64,000 nucleotides of DNA from Cylindrotheca closterium (taxonomy: Eukaryota; Bacillariophyta; Bacillariophyceae; Bacillariales; Bacillariaceae), in NCBI GenBank assembly GCA_933822405.4, contig CAKOGP040000335.1:567975-631974 (forward strand), read 5' to 3'. Position 1 is the first letter of the stretch. Each line of letters begins with the position of its first letter. The notes beneath the pieces are model-generated. The model was not told the DNA's origin. It saw only the letters and a program-made list of their open reading frames with translations, and searched no databases. Below are positions 33,901-43,011 of this stretch, in pieces. The position numbers and the translations under genes are program-made.

Positions 33901-34065
33901 GGATTGTGCTGGGATTCGTTGGATTGGCAATCCATGATACAAAAAGGATAAGGATGGATTCCAATCCTTCCAGAGTCGACAAGCAGAATCAACTTCTGCT
34001 TCTTCTGGACTTATGGGTACCCATCCTTGCTTTTGTAGTAAGCTTGTTATTCTATGTACACCCAT
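27939..34065 (-). CDS. FEN1/XPG-like nuclease fused to DEAH/RHA helicase, copy B (full length)
   Basis: Exons 34065-32333, 32260-31674 and 31600-27939, 1993 residues. The ATG at 34065 gives MGVHRITSLL, the XPG/FEN1 start. Nuclease ligands by position: D60 (ILIDGNG), D138 (VFWDGP), E211/E212/D214 (EEADVE), D233/D235 (GQDSD), D288 (GNDY). Helicase: GETGCGKSS 542-550, DEVH 645-648, SAT 677-679, TNAAESSVTLP 827-837, QRAGRTGR 874-881. C-terminal to the helicase are HA2/OB-like and basic regions, a low-complexity tail of Thr/Pro/Arg repeats (TPKRNATTPTRNN, TPKTPNRSN), and a final domain with ESIELAVKMEAAFWLDRQ and RRHWYQ. Both introns match copy A in position and phase. Its tail differs strongly from the Lys/Glu tail of A. 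It lies convergent to A with about 7.8 kb between them. Confidence 0.88.
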
Positions 34066-34626
34066 TGGTTGGTGTAAATTGTACACCTGTATATTCTTCT
34101 TTTTTCTTTTTTATGTGGGTGGTGTGAGGATGCATTTTATTGCCAAGATTGCAAAGACGCGTCTGCGCGTTCTGATTGGACAATCCAAATCTAGAATTTT
34201 TCAAATCGTGTAGGAGGATCCACCGGTTGCACTGCAAGACGGAATAGTGGCGCTGCTGCGGTGGTTGGTGGTTGGTGGTACCGGGTACTCGGTACGGTAC
34301 TTAGTAGTGTACCAGGTACAGTAGATAGGTAGCGGGTAGGTACCGCATGGGTAAAGAAGTTGAATACTTTTATAACACTATCGGTAGTACGAGGTATTAT
34401 ATTGATCACACTACTAGTAAAGGATCAGACGCCTACTTTGTAGAATACACAGCAGTCCCTGCCTACCTGGTACAATCTACTTCAGAACAATAATCTACCG
34501 TGCTGATCACCAATGTAATACTACGAAGGCAAAGAATTCAAATTATGCTGGTATGGAAGAAAATTTATTATTAATGGTGGCAAAAATAGTTACAAGCGGC
34601 GCATAGTCAAAACTCTTTAGAAACCT
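34066..34626. other. Divergence region upstream of copy B, GTAC-rich
   Basis: No gene. Positions 34271-34345 are packed with GTAC/GGTACC words (GGTACC, GGGTACTC, GGTACGGTAC, GTGTACC, GGTACAG, GGTACC). The promoter of copy B should lie near 34066-34200. The DUF6824 gene points the same way and ends at 34627. Confidence 0.5.
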
Positions 34627-35625
34627 CTACAGTTCCTTATAGAGATGGGAGGGCAAAGCAGTTTGATCGATTGCTCCTGCCGTTGCTTCAGCATGTAGTT
34701 TCTTGTGCATTTGGGATACCCTCAAACCAAAGGAAGGGTCGGCAACACTACCAAGGTTGCTTTGCAATCCCGACAAAAGATTGAGTCCAGCATCACTGGC
34801 TCCAGTGCGGTAAAAGTTATTGAAATTGTTTTGAAGCATGTTTCTTCCCATTCCATTGAGAAGCATTTGCTGCAACTGCCCTTGGGTATTCATGCTGCTG
34901 CGTGCTTCTTCTTGCTCGTTCTGGAACATAAGTCTCCTCATTTCCGGGGCTCGTTGTCTCAGCGCTTGGCTGGTCTTTTCGCGGGCAAGAGTGTCGCCAA
35001 TCTCGACCCACATGTTGGATTTGCCGTCCTTCTTGAGGAATCGGCCTCCAGTGTCGCGAATGATCTTTACAATAGCCCGCGAGATAGCTGGCTTATCGTT
35101 CTTCTTGGCCTTGAGGTATTCTCGTCGGTGTGTGTTGATGAGATCTCTAAAGGTGCGGTTTCCTGGGTGCACGTTGGTGCCTCCACCACGTCCACTCAAG
35201 ACATCAGCGTCAGCGAATGTTGAGATTCCTTCAGAACTTGCAGGGATGCATGGATCATCCGCATGAGCATGGCCGAAAGCAGCGATAGAAGAACTCTTTG
35301 GCAGAGCTGGTTCTACCCTTTGCTTCTTGGCTGCCTTGCTTGGATAATCATCAAATTCAAGTTGATGCTTACCAGTCAATGGGATTGGATCACAATCGAC
35401 AGTTTCACCAATTTGGTGATCGGCAGTGATCTTAGACATAATTGTCAGATCACTTCGTTGTTGGGCCATGACATTTTGTTGCAAGCGAGAAGCACCTTGA
35501 TTCAAAGTACCAGCTCCTGTGTACAAAAAGGTCTTGGCAATTTCATCCTGAAGCTGAGTGTCGCTTAGGATGGTTTGGTTGAAAAGAGGTTGCATGCCGA
35601 ACAAAGGGTTGGTAGAGCAAGTCAT
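34627..35625 (-). CDS. DUF6824 domain protein
   Basis: 332 residues from the ATG at 35623-35625 (MTCSTNPLFGMQP). The central domain (residues about 135-225) is typical of the diatom DUF6824 family: DVLSGRGGGTNVHPGNRTFR, YLKAKKNDKP, SRAIVKIIRDTGGRFLKKD, WVEIGDTLAREKTSQALRQRAP. It is preceded by a Gln-rich stretch and a basic KKQRV patch, which suggests a nuclear protein. The family is abundant in stramenopiles and its function is unknown; DNA binding is a common guess. No introns. Confidence 0.85.
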   Translation of the reverse strand: MTCSTNPLFGMQPLFNQTILSDTQLQDEIAKTFLYTGAGTLNQGASRLQQNVMAQQRSDLTIMSKITADHQIGETVDCDPIPLTGKHQLEFDDYPSKAAKKQRVEPALPKSSSIAAFGHAHADDPCIPASSEGISTFADADVLSGRGGGTNVHPGNRTFRDLINTHRREYLKAKKNDKPAISRAIVKIIRDTGGRFLKKDGKSNMWVEIGDTLAREKTSQALRQRAPEMRRLMFQNEQEEARSSMNTQGQLQQMLLNGMGRNMLQNNFNNFYRTGASDAGLNLLSGLQSNLGSVADPSFGLRVSQMHKKLHAEATAGAIDQTALPSHLYKEL

Positions 35626-37302
35626 ACTAACTGGTGTGTGTTGTGCTTCGGGCAAAATTGTTTTATGACCAAAATGTATTCCGTAGTATTTTTGAGAAAC
35701 AGCGGGTCAAAGAATTGCACCTTAAGTGGCAAAATGTACGATCAAGGAAAGTTCGGATTCGGGTTTTGACCAGACTACGGAAGTGTCTTACCCACATGCA
35801 TTCTACGTAGCAGACTGTTCTTCACGAGCACAAAGGGCCAAGCTTCCTCAGAGCTCCCTCTCTTCATCTCCCAGAATGCAAGCTAACATTTATTGGGTCA
35901 TGTATCGTTAAATCAAATTAAAGACCTTCTCTAATAGGCTTCAGTTCTCCTTCAAGCGTTCGCTGCGCTCATCGTCGGAACGAGTTTAAGGAACAGTGAG
36001 TCTTTGGGGTGCTCCCATTTAATAATTCCGTTCCACGAGAACAAGTGCGATAAAGTGTACAACTATGTAACGGTGAGGGTATTCGGTAAATTTCGGATTA
36101 CAGGTGCTGGTCATATGTAAGCGAGTTCGACGTGTTCCTTCGGCTGACACGTGGAGAGCTTCTCACAATTTGGGTTTGTTGGATCGCGGGATGTACATTG
36201 GTTCCGTATGGGTAGATGTACGGTACTTGAACAACTAGCAAAATTAGTTTTGATATATGTATACGGCTTACAAATTCGCTCGCTCATGACCGGTCAGCTC
36301 AGAATGTTTTCGTTTCAGCTCCAGTCCAGCTCAGTGACTTAATCACCCTCATTAAGTATTATTTACTTAGGGATACTATCACATGGTCGTCGTTCTTCAA
36401 CACATACGGCGTCTTTTCGTGCTCAGACCAATTTGAGAGGAGCAAAACACCTCTTCAATGGGGCACAACAATTGTAGAGCCCAAGAAGAGGGCCAAAACT
36501 GCCATCCATCATCGACGCCAGTCATGAATCGGGTTCAAACCCAAAGAACCTTCTGTTGCCTTCGCTGGTTCGCGACGTAGGGAACAATGTGATGGGAAGG
36601 AGTTCTTGACTTCTGCTTTATTTTGAGAGTACAGGGGTACCAAACCCACAATCTATTACAAATGGCTTGAAATATGAAATTCGTGTATGTTTAATAACCG
36701 CATGGTGAGTCGAACTCAGAAGCCAACTCTAATGTCCATCAGACACCAATGGCTGTCACTCGCTCTAATCAGCTACGTGACCTCTTTTCGTTCCCGCCCA
36801 AGCACATGAGTTCTGGTTTTTGGTTTTTGCACCTTCTCGTTCTGATCGAAAGATACCATACTACGCACCATTGAGGACTGGCGGTATGGTTTTAGAGATC
36901 CCATACGGTACAATTCTTTTCCCTGCAAGGACGCTGTTCTGGTTCCCACAAACAATGCAAGGTTGTCTCTTGCAGCAAGGATAGCGCTTTCAGTGGCCTA
37001 TACATAAAAAATAGAAGCGCTACTAGGTGCTACACAAAACGACCAATTGACTTCTATATAAAAGATTGGCGAAAGACGTGATCACTTTTCATGTCATTCG
37101 TAATTGTACTGGTACCACCAGTACAAATAAAGAACCTTAGCTATTTTGGCAATCCAAGTTCTCGTCTCGTATCTCTCGCATCTTCATGCAACGTTTCTGA
37201 TATTTTTGTTTGGTTTTCACAGAAGCCCTTCTAAAGGAAGCTTCAATTTTTTCTAATAGAGGGAACCCAGATTTGGTTGCAGCACTTTTCAAAGATAGGA
37301 TC
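35626..37302. other. Long intergenic region, no gene seen
   Basis: About 1.7 kb. Only short frames without conserved features, including one at 37137-37337 on the minus strand. A tRNA-like fragment near 36700 was examined and rejected. Confidence 0.45.
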
Positions 37303-37812
37303 TTAGAGAGAGTCATCGTCTTGCAAACAAGATGCATCGGCGTCTGGAGTTAGTTTGAGTTGGGTGGCATAGATTGGCGAATACACTGGGGTGTCAACAC
37401 GGCCACGTGAAATTCGGTAGGAACTTCGTCGAGAAAGACGCATGGGCTGGTTACTATGGACCTCGCGAAGTGCTCGACGTCGCATGTGCTCCTCGTGAGC
37501 TTCCATTGCTTCGTCTTCTTCTTCCGCGCTGGAGGGATCCGAAGGTGCTTGGGTCCACTCACAAGACGACGCGTCCTCTTGGTTTGGAGGGAAAATTTCT
37601 GGATCGATGCCAGAGGCCTTCTTCTTCTTCTCGTCACGCTCTTTTTTCGGCTCTTCTTTAGCGTTATTGTTGCCTTTGTGTGCAGCTCGAGACTTGGAGG
37701 ACATACGACGCTTGGCTTTTCCTTCTGTCATGTTGATGGCTTCAACATCGTTCTTAATTTTGGCTTCTGCAGCTGCTGCTGCGGCTCTTTTTGCTTTTTG
37801 TCGTCGCGCCAT
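37303..37812 (-). CDS. Basic, charged protein of unknown function, 169 aa
   Basis: Begins at the ATG at 37810-37812 with MARRQKAKRAAAAAAEAK, rich in Lys/Arg/Ala, followed by a Lys/Glu-rich middle (KEEPKKERDEKKKK), an acidic Glu/Ala helix and an Arg/Ser-rich segment (MRLSRRSSYRISRGR) that would suit kinases. No membrane segment. The N-terminal basic helix suggests nuclear or nucleolar location. Family not recognised; coding status is supported mainly by length and composition. Confidence 0.5.
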   Translation of the reverse strand: MARRQKAKRAAAAAAEAKIKNDVEAINMTEGKAKRRMSSKSRAAHKGNNNAKEEPKKERDEKKKKASGIDPEIFPPNQEDASSCEWTQAPSDPSSAEEEDEAMEAHEEHMRRRALREVHSNQPMRLSRRSSYRISRGRVDTPVYSPIYATQLKLTPDADASCLQDDDSL

Positions 37813-38316
37813 TGGATAGATAGGATATGGATATGAATTATTACAATGGTCTAATGATGGAATCTACTTCGATCGCAAATGTAGCTATCAGAACAACGTG
37901 CCAATGGCTTCGGATCTTCTTTTGATGGCTTCCTCCAAAACCGCGGCCAAACAAGGATGGGGGTCTCAAGTCGAACGAATCAATCCACACAGCGATCGTA
38001 GAACACTGTAGAAATTCTACGTCCAGCCATTTTTTTCAAATGTAGCTGTTGGGTTTGCGCGCCAGCCTGCTAAATCGACTGAAACGAACCGAAAGGAACC
38101 CGGAGAAAGCGTATCGCCAAAACCTCAATCCGACATTCATCTCCCAGGACCGCAACATTCCACCAACACCTGTACGTGTACGTGTACAACACTCCGACAT
38201 CCAAGAAGGAGGAACAGCAACATCGTTAATACCAGTTTCTGTGACGGAGACGAAATCGTTTGTTAAAGAAGAACTTCCAAGCACCGATACAGACAATAAG
38301 TACAACGACAACAACG
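37813..38316. promoter_or_regulatory. Divergent intergenic region and 5' UTR of the five-TM gene
   Basis: Separates the basic protein (minus) and the five-TM membrane protein gene (plus). A non-ATG frame at 38049-38339 overlaps the likely 5' UTR. Contains a short GTACGTGTACGTGTAC run near 38174-38189. Confidence 0.4.
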
Positions 38317-41028
38317 ATGAGTGCGATAGACGAGTTTGAAGCCTTCAATTATGAGGCGGTGAGTGCACAAAATCCAGTGCGATGCATTATTGTTATGATT
38401 CCCCGTCTAATCTTGTGATTGCTTTTGCTTTGTAGCCAGGAGTCCTTATTTTCTTGGGAGGAATACTTCGGGGACCCCGGAGTGGGTTTGCAACAAGTTT
38501 CGCTGATGCCTTCTCAGATGATCTGGATACCCAACGAAGCTACGCAAGAGGTATCCTTTCCGTAGCGTACTTTTTCTTGGTACTTTTGGTTGTGTGGTCA
38601 TTCGTCCTCATTGTCTTGAAGATCAAAGGTGACGAAGTTGGATGCGCTTCCGGATCAGCGTTTCACTTGGTTCAAATCGACAATGGCGAGGATGAGTTGC
38701 AGGAAACAGATTCTTCTTCCGGCGATGACAGCAATGGTAACAAATACGAGCCTACGGATGAACAAAGTAGATCAGGTGGTGGCGAAGGTGGTTACGAAGT
38801 CGCCCTATCTGACGCTGGATCAGACCTTTACGCCGAAAGCGAAATGCTCGAGGACCAGTCGAGCTGGGCTACAGAGCCAGAGAGAACACGTACGAATTAT
38901 TCTCATTTTTCGAGGATGAAGGAAACTCCATTAGAACGCAAGACAAGGATGTGTTTTTTGCTTTGCAGCATAATTTCACTGTGTACTGTGCCATTCATTC
39001 TGGTGTTCTCCTTTGGGCCAATGAAGGAAGCCACTGAAGCCGCCAAACAAGCAGTATTGGTACGTATCTACCCAGAAACCCTACCCTGAGTGAATCTACC
39101 TTCGTCTTATCTTTGTTGACTATAAATAGGAAGCAGAAGATCTAATCGATTCGGTCTCGAGATCTTTCGGGTCCGTCGAGGAAGCTCGTTTGAGCTCACA
39201 AGCCATTCTCGATACCATGCCCCCAAGCCTTGTTGACATTTGCCCCAACATCAGAGCTAGTGAAATGGAAGTTGAGCTTGGAATCGATCTCGGCATTCTA
39301 CTTGGAATCGTGTACGAGGATTATCGGGTTACCGCGAATCTTGTCGATGCGCGATTGAACTTTTTCTTCAATGCAATCGGTCAACTAGGGAATGGAAGCT
39401 CAGTCTTTAATGTCCATGTGACTGAGACCGAATCCATGATGTGGATGGTTCCAGGACTACTGTTCTCCATCAGTGTTCTAAGTGCAGCCGCAATGTTTGG
39501 TTCTCTTTTGGCTTGGAAAAAGAAATCTGGTCATCGTTTGCAAATGACCATGTCATACTTGGTGTTCCCATCTCTTATTATTGTTGCACTCGCATGCTGG
39601 GTAGTGGTTGCTCTTACCTCAATCGGTACCATGTTGACTTCTGGTAAGTTTTCTATCAATGGTGGAATGATTCTGAGAGTTTCACCTAACCTAGTTTTGC
39701 ACTCGCGTATTCATAAACAGACATTTGTGCTCCAGACTCTCCCGTCCGTACCCCGGAGTCCACAGTCTACGAGCTTCTGTCCACCCGAAATAGGGATCAA
39801 AACGATACTGTTTACCAATTCGTTGACTTCTATGCCAGTGTAAGTTTTGCATCGCCTCTTAAGGTACGGAAACGATCCCGACCTCATATTCTTCGATCGT
39901 TGCATTTTTTAGGGATGCTCGGGAAGTGTGGATCCAAAGGAATACATCACCCATTTGGAGCGGCTGGTACAAGAGGATATTGATGGTATCTGGCGACAAA
40001 TCTCAATTATCGATTCCATTGGACGAGCAAAACTGATTCGGGACTGTGGAGGAGACGCATTGGTTGATTTCGTGACTGGATCTCGAAATGTGGCCAAGCT
40101 ACTGACAAGCATGCGAAGATCACTTCGAAGCGCGAGCGGGCATCTGGAATGTGACACACTGTATCCAATCTATTCGCAAACAGTTCATGAAGATCTCTGT
40201 ACAAACACTGCATTAGCTTCATCATACGGGTTCATCTTGTTTCTCATTCTGGCCATTACAACATCAGTGGCGATCACATTACGGGCATCATGGCTGCAAA
40301 GTATTGGCGAAGAAGAAAAGGTTTTCGAAGACGAGGACGATATTGCAGAGAATATGGTCGTCGATGAGCACGAGGAGTACCTCAGCTACATATCGCAGTA
40401 CAAACATGAATGGCAAGATTACGATGGAATCGATAATAGTGCGGCATCGCCGCGAGAACATAGAGATCGATACTACAGTACTCACGAGCCATCACCACGC
40501 TACGCTTCTGACCATGACGACGAATACTATGAAGATGAGACTGGTCGGGAGGCAGAAGGATTCCGAACTGATGCTGAAGGATACCAGGGATCAGACGAGT
40601 GCTCAGAATTTTCGACCCCAATTGATGAAAACGCTATCGAGCAAGTAGTTTGCCCAGCGGAAATGGCTGCTCCCGTGACCATGTCACCATATGATGATGT
40701 TTACTATAACCCAATTGATGCCAACAGCTACGGAGAATCTGAAGTCCTGGACGTTCCTCAACCAATGCCTCCCCCTCTAGCAAATTTCGAATACAAACAA
40801 AGTCGAGCACAGAAAATCAGAAATCATGCTTCTGCCCCATCAAGTGCCCATGCTATGGATCATCGTGGACGAAGAGAGCCTGAGGGCCAATACGCCCAGA
40901 AAGGAGATTCGTTGCAGACCGAGATTGAAGTCACTAGTCCCGGAGAAGAGGAGATTACGCTGCATTCGCGGGCCGTCTCTGATATAAGTTCAGTGACCAT
41001 GGATTTCTTGAAAGAAAGCGATCCGTAG
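38317..41028 (+). CDS. Five-transmembrane protein of Tweety/prominin-like topology
   Basis: Five exons, 38317-38358, 38436-39059, 39130-39643, 39721-39839 and 39913-41028, give 804 residues; phases 0, 0, 1, 0, all GT-AG. The start is MSAIDEFEAFNYEA. TM1 is YFFLVLLVVWSFVLIVL, TM2 MCFLLCSIISLCTVPFILVF, TM3 VPGLLFSISVLSAAAMFGSL, TM4 YLVFPSLIIVALACWVVVAL and TM5 YGFILFLILAITTSVAITL. Long loops lie between TM2-3 and TM4-5; the second has spaced cysteines (DIC, GCSG, RDCGG, LECDTLY, EDLC). A long acidic cytoplasmic tail follows TM5. This 2+2+1 layout with two large outer loops is that of Tweety channels and prominins. Sequence similarity is too weak to choose, so the assignment is topological. Confidence 0.75.
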
Positions 41029-41350
41029 ACCAAGATGGTCACACGGATGCGGTAACCACTATTTCTGAAAGAACGCCATAGGTACGATCGTATTCATTCA
41101 TCCACCGAGTGTTAAAGGAGGTGAATGTTGATGTTATTTGTATGATGACAACGAACAACGAATCGGAAAAGGTTTGCCATGGTAACAAGTTCATATTGTA
41201 TACAGAAAGAGGTCATAAAGAAGGAAGGACGAATCCAATGAAGGCTCAGTCTCATTGAGATTGGCAGCTGCTTCTTCATTCATCATTCATCTTGTTGTTT
41301 CATAAAATTCATATGTAATTTATTTATATTTCACAAGTTCTTGTATTCAT
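41029..41350. other. Intergenic between convergent genes
   Basis: AT-rich 3' flanks. No gene seen. Confidence 0.4.
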
Positions 41351-41755
41351 TCAATCTTTCGCTGTAAGTTTGGCATGCATATGTTGCATTAGAACGAAAG
41401 TTGCGACCGCGGCACAAAGAGCGACAGCAAAATACATCGCTCCTAGTCGGTCAAACGGAAGCGCTGTTCTCCTTCTGGCTAATACTACTGCTGATGAAGG
41501 CTGTTCCTGGACTTCTATCTCTCTTACTGGCGATGGAGGCGGGTATTTATTCGCTCTAGCCTGACCTTCTTCCAGAACGTGCAAGGCGATTATGCTATCA
41601 AATTGGTCGATGTCGTCGTCAGTACTATCCGTACTAATGGTATGATCTTCCTCTTTCTTGGTGTTGGGGGTGCTGTTTTCCAATCCTGGGATCTCTTCAT
41701 TCCAATCCATGTAGTCTATGCTCGAAGTACCCTTTTTTGGCGACTCCTTTGCCAT
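41351..41755 (-). CDS. Small tail-anchored membrane protein, 134 aa
   Basis: From the ATG at 41753-41755 (MAKESPKKGTSS). A longer frame upstream begins at a non-ATG codon and overlaps the neighbouring promoter. The N-terminal 100 residues are acidic and Ser/Thr-rich. A single hydrophobic helix near the C-terminus (MYFAVALCAAVATFVLM) followed by HMHAKLTAKD fits a tail-anchored protein with its bulk in the cytosol. Family not recognised. Confidence 0.55.
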   Translation of the reverse strand: MAKESPKKGTSSIDYMDWNEEIPGLENSTPNTKKEEDHTISTDSTDDDIDQFDSIIALHVLEEGQARANKYPPPSPVREIEVQEQPSSAVVLARRRTALPFDRLGAMYFAVALCAAVATFVLMQHMHAKLTAKD

Positions 41756-42038
41756 TGCTCGTGTCGTTGATGTGCTTGATATGTGACGCAGTCTGAGTTG
41801 GAATTTTGTGAAACTTGCTTCCGCAAAGTTGCAGGGTGGGTGGGTTTCGTTCTTTTGCGAAACATGATGGGTCGTGGTTGGAAGGAGATTCGGAGTAAGT
41901 GAGTACAGCAGTCTTTTGAGTCCATCACGGAATCGCAATCTTCATGGCATGGACATCCGCACCAGCATGGCACCCTCATGTAAAAAGCTCTGCTCCGACC
42001 GCACAATACCAGTATATATACACCTACAGTCTTCAGCA

Positions 42039-42869
42039 ATGATAAGGGGCGTATTGATTGATTTGTCCGGCACTCTTCATGTGGGTGGCAAGGTCATCCC
42101 AGGTGCTGTGGAGAGTCTGAAACGACTTCGTGATTCTGGCAAGAGAGTTCGCTTTCTGACCAACACCTCCACAAAGTCAACCTCTCGCTTGTGGCAAGAA
42201 GTCTTGGACATGGGACTTTGTGAGACTACTTCACAGGGTCAAATGGAAGATATGCTACTGACGAGCGTTCTGGCCACCAAACAATATTTGATGAAACATC
42301 AAAAGAGACCGCTTTGCCTGATGGAGGATGTCTCCGACTTTGAAGGAAGTGTCAACCTTTCGCCTCCTCATGATTGCGTGGTGGTGGGTTTGGCTCCAAC
42401 AAAACTAAACTACGAAAATTTAAATCAGGCTTTTCGGGTCCTACTGAAGAATGACTCGAAATCAAAAGGTCCCACCAACAATAATAAGTTGATTGCGATT
42501 CACCGTGGCAATTTCTTGCGGGATGCCGATGCCGAATTGAGTCTGGGTCCGGGTGGTTTTGTCACTGCTTTGGAAGCCGCTACTTCTTCAAGTAGTGATA
42601 AAACGGTCGTCATGGGGAAACCATCAACCGAATTCTACCAGAGCGCCATGTGGCCTGATTTCAGACCAGATGAGATTTGTATGATTGGCGATGATATTTT
42701 GGGAGACATCCAAGGGGCCCAAACGAGTGGGATTGGTACAACAATCCTAGTTCGAACCGGCAAGTATCGAGCTGATGACGAAACAAAGATTGAGACTCCA
42801 CCAACAAGAGTCTGCAACTCGATTATCCAAGCCGTTGATTTCATTTTGGAATCTGAGAAAACAAAATGA
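42039..42869 (+). CDS. HAD-superfamily phosphatase, HDHD2-like
   Basis: ATG at 42039 gives MIRGVLIDLSGTLHVGG, 276 residues, the same start as animal HDHD2; the frame is open further upstream but unconserved. HAD motif I is DLSGT, with Ser in place of the second Asp as in HDHD2. Motif II is FLTNTS, then VVVGLAPTKLNYENLNQAFR, LGPGGFVTALE, VMGKPS (motif III Lys) and IGDDILGDIQGAQ (motif IV). The subclass is HAD IIA with a cap between motifs II and III. It would hydrolyse phosphate esters or phosphoramides; the substrate is unknown. No targeting peptide is evident. Confidence 0.9.
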   Translation: MIRGVLIDLSGTLHVGGKVIPGAVESLKRLRDSGKRVRFLTNTSTKSTSRLWQEVLDMGLCETTSQGQMEDMLLTSVLATKQYLMKHQKRPLCLMEDVSDFEGSVNLSPPHDCVVVGLAPTKLNYENLNQAFRVLLKNDSKSKGPTNNNKLIAIHRGNFLRDADAELSLGPGGFVTALEAATSSSSDKTVVMGKPSTEFYQSAMWPDFRPDEICMIGDDILGDIQGAQTSGIGTTILVRTGKYRADDETKIETPPTRVCNSIIQAVDFILESEKTK

Positions 42870-43011
42870 TAAAGGGAAAGCTGATCCGTACCTTAGGTTT
42901 GAATGGTTACATTCTACTATTTCTGTTATGTACTATATGTACGGTCTTGGAGCTACATTGAAGAAAAAAAACACCAATCATGATTGACGGTGATTTTGTT
43001 GCATTGGATTT

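Noticed and set aside
36520..36555. GGGTTCAAACCC resembling a T-arm
   Set aside because: No matching acceptor, D or anticodon arms at the right distances.
36700..36780. tRNA-like words on the minus strand (GGCTTCTGAG, GAGTTCGACTC)
   Set aside because: The arms do not close into a cloverleaf; the 3' half of the anticodon stem and the acceptor stem are missing.
38049..38339. Open frame just before the five-TM gene
   Set aside because: Non-ATG start, overlaps the 5' UTR and first exon in another frame, no conserved feature.
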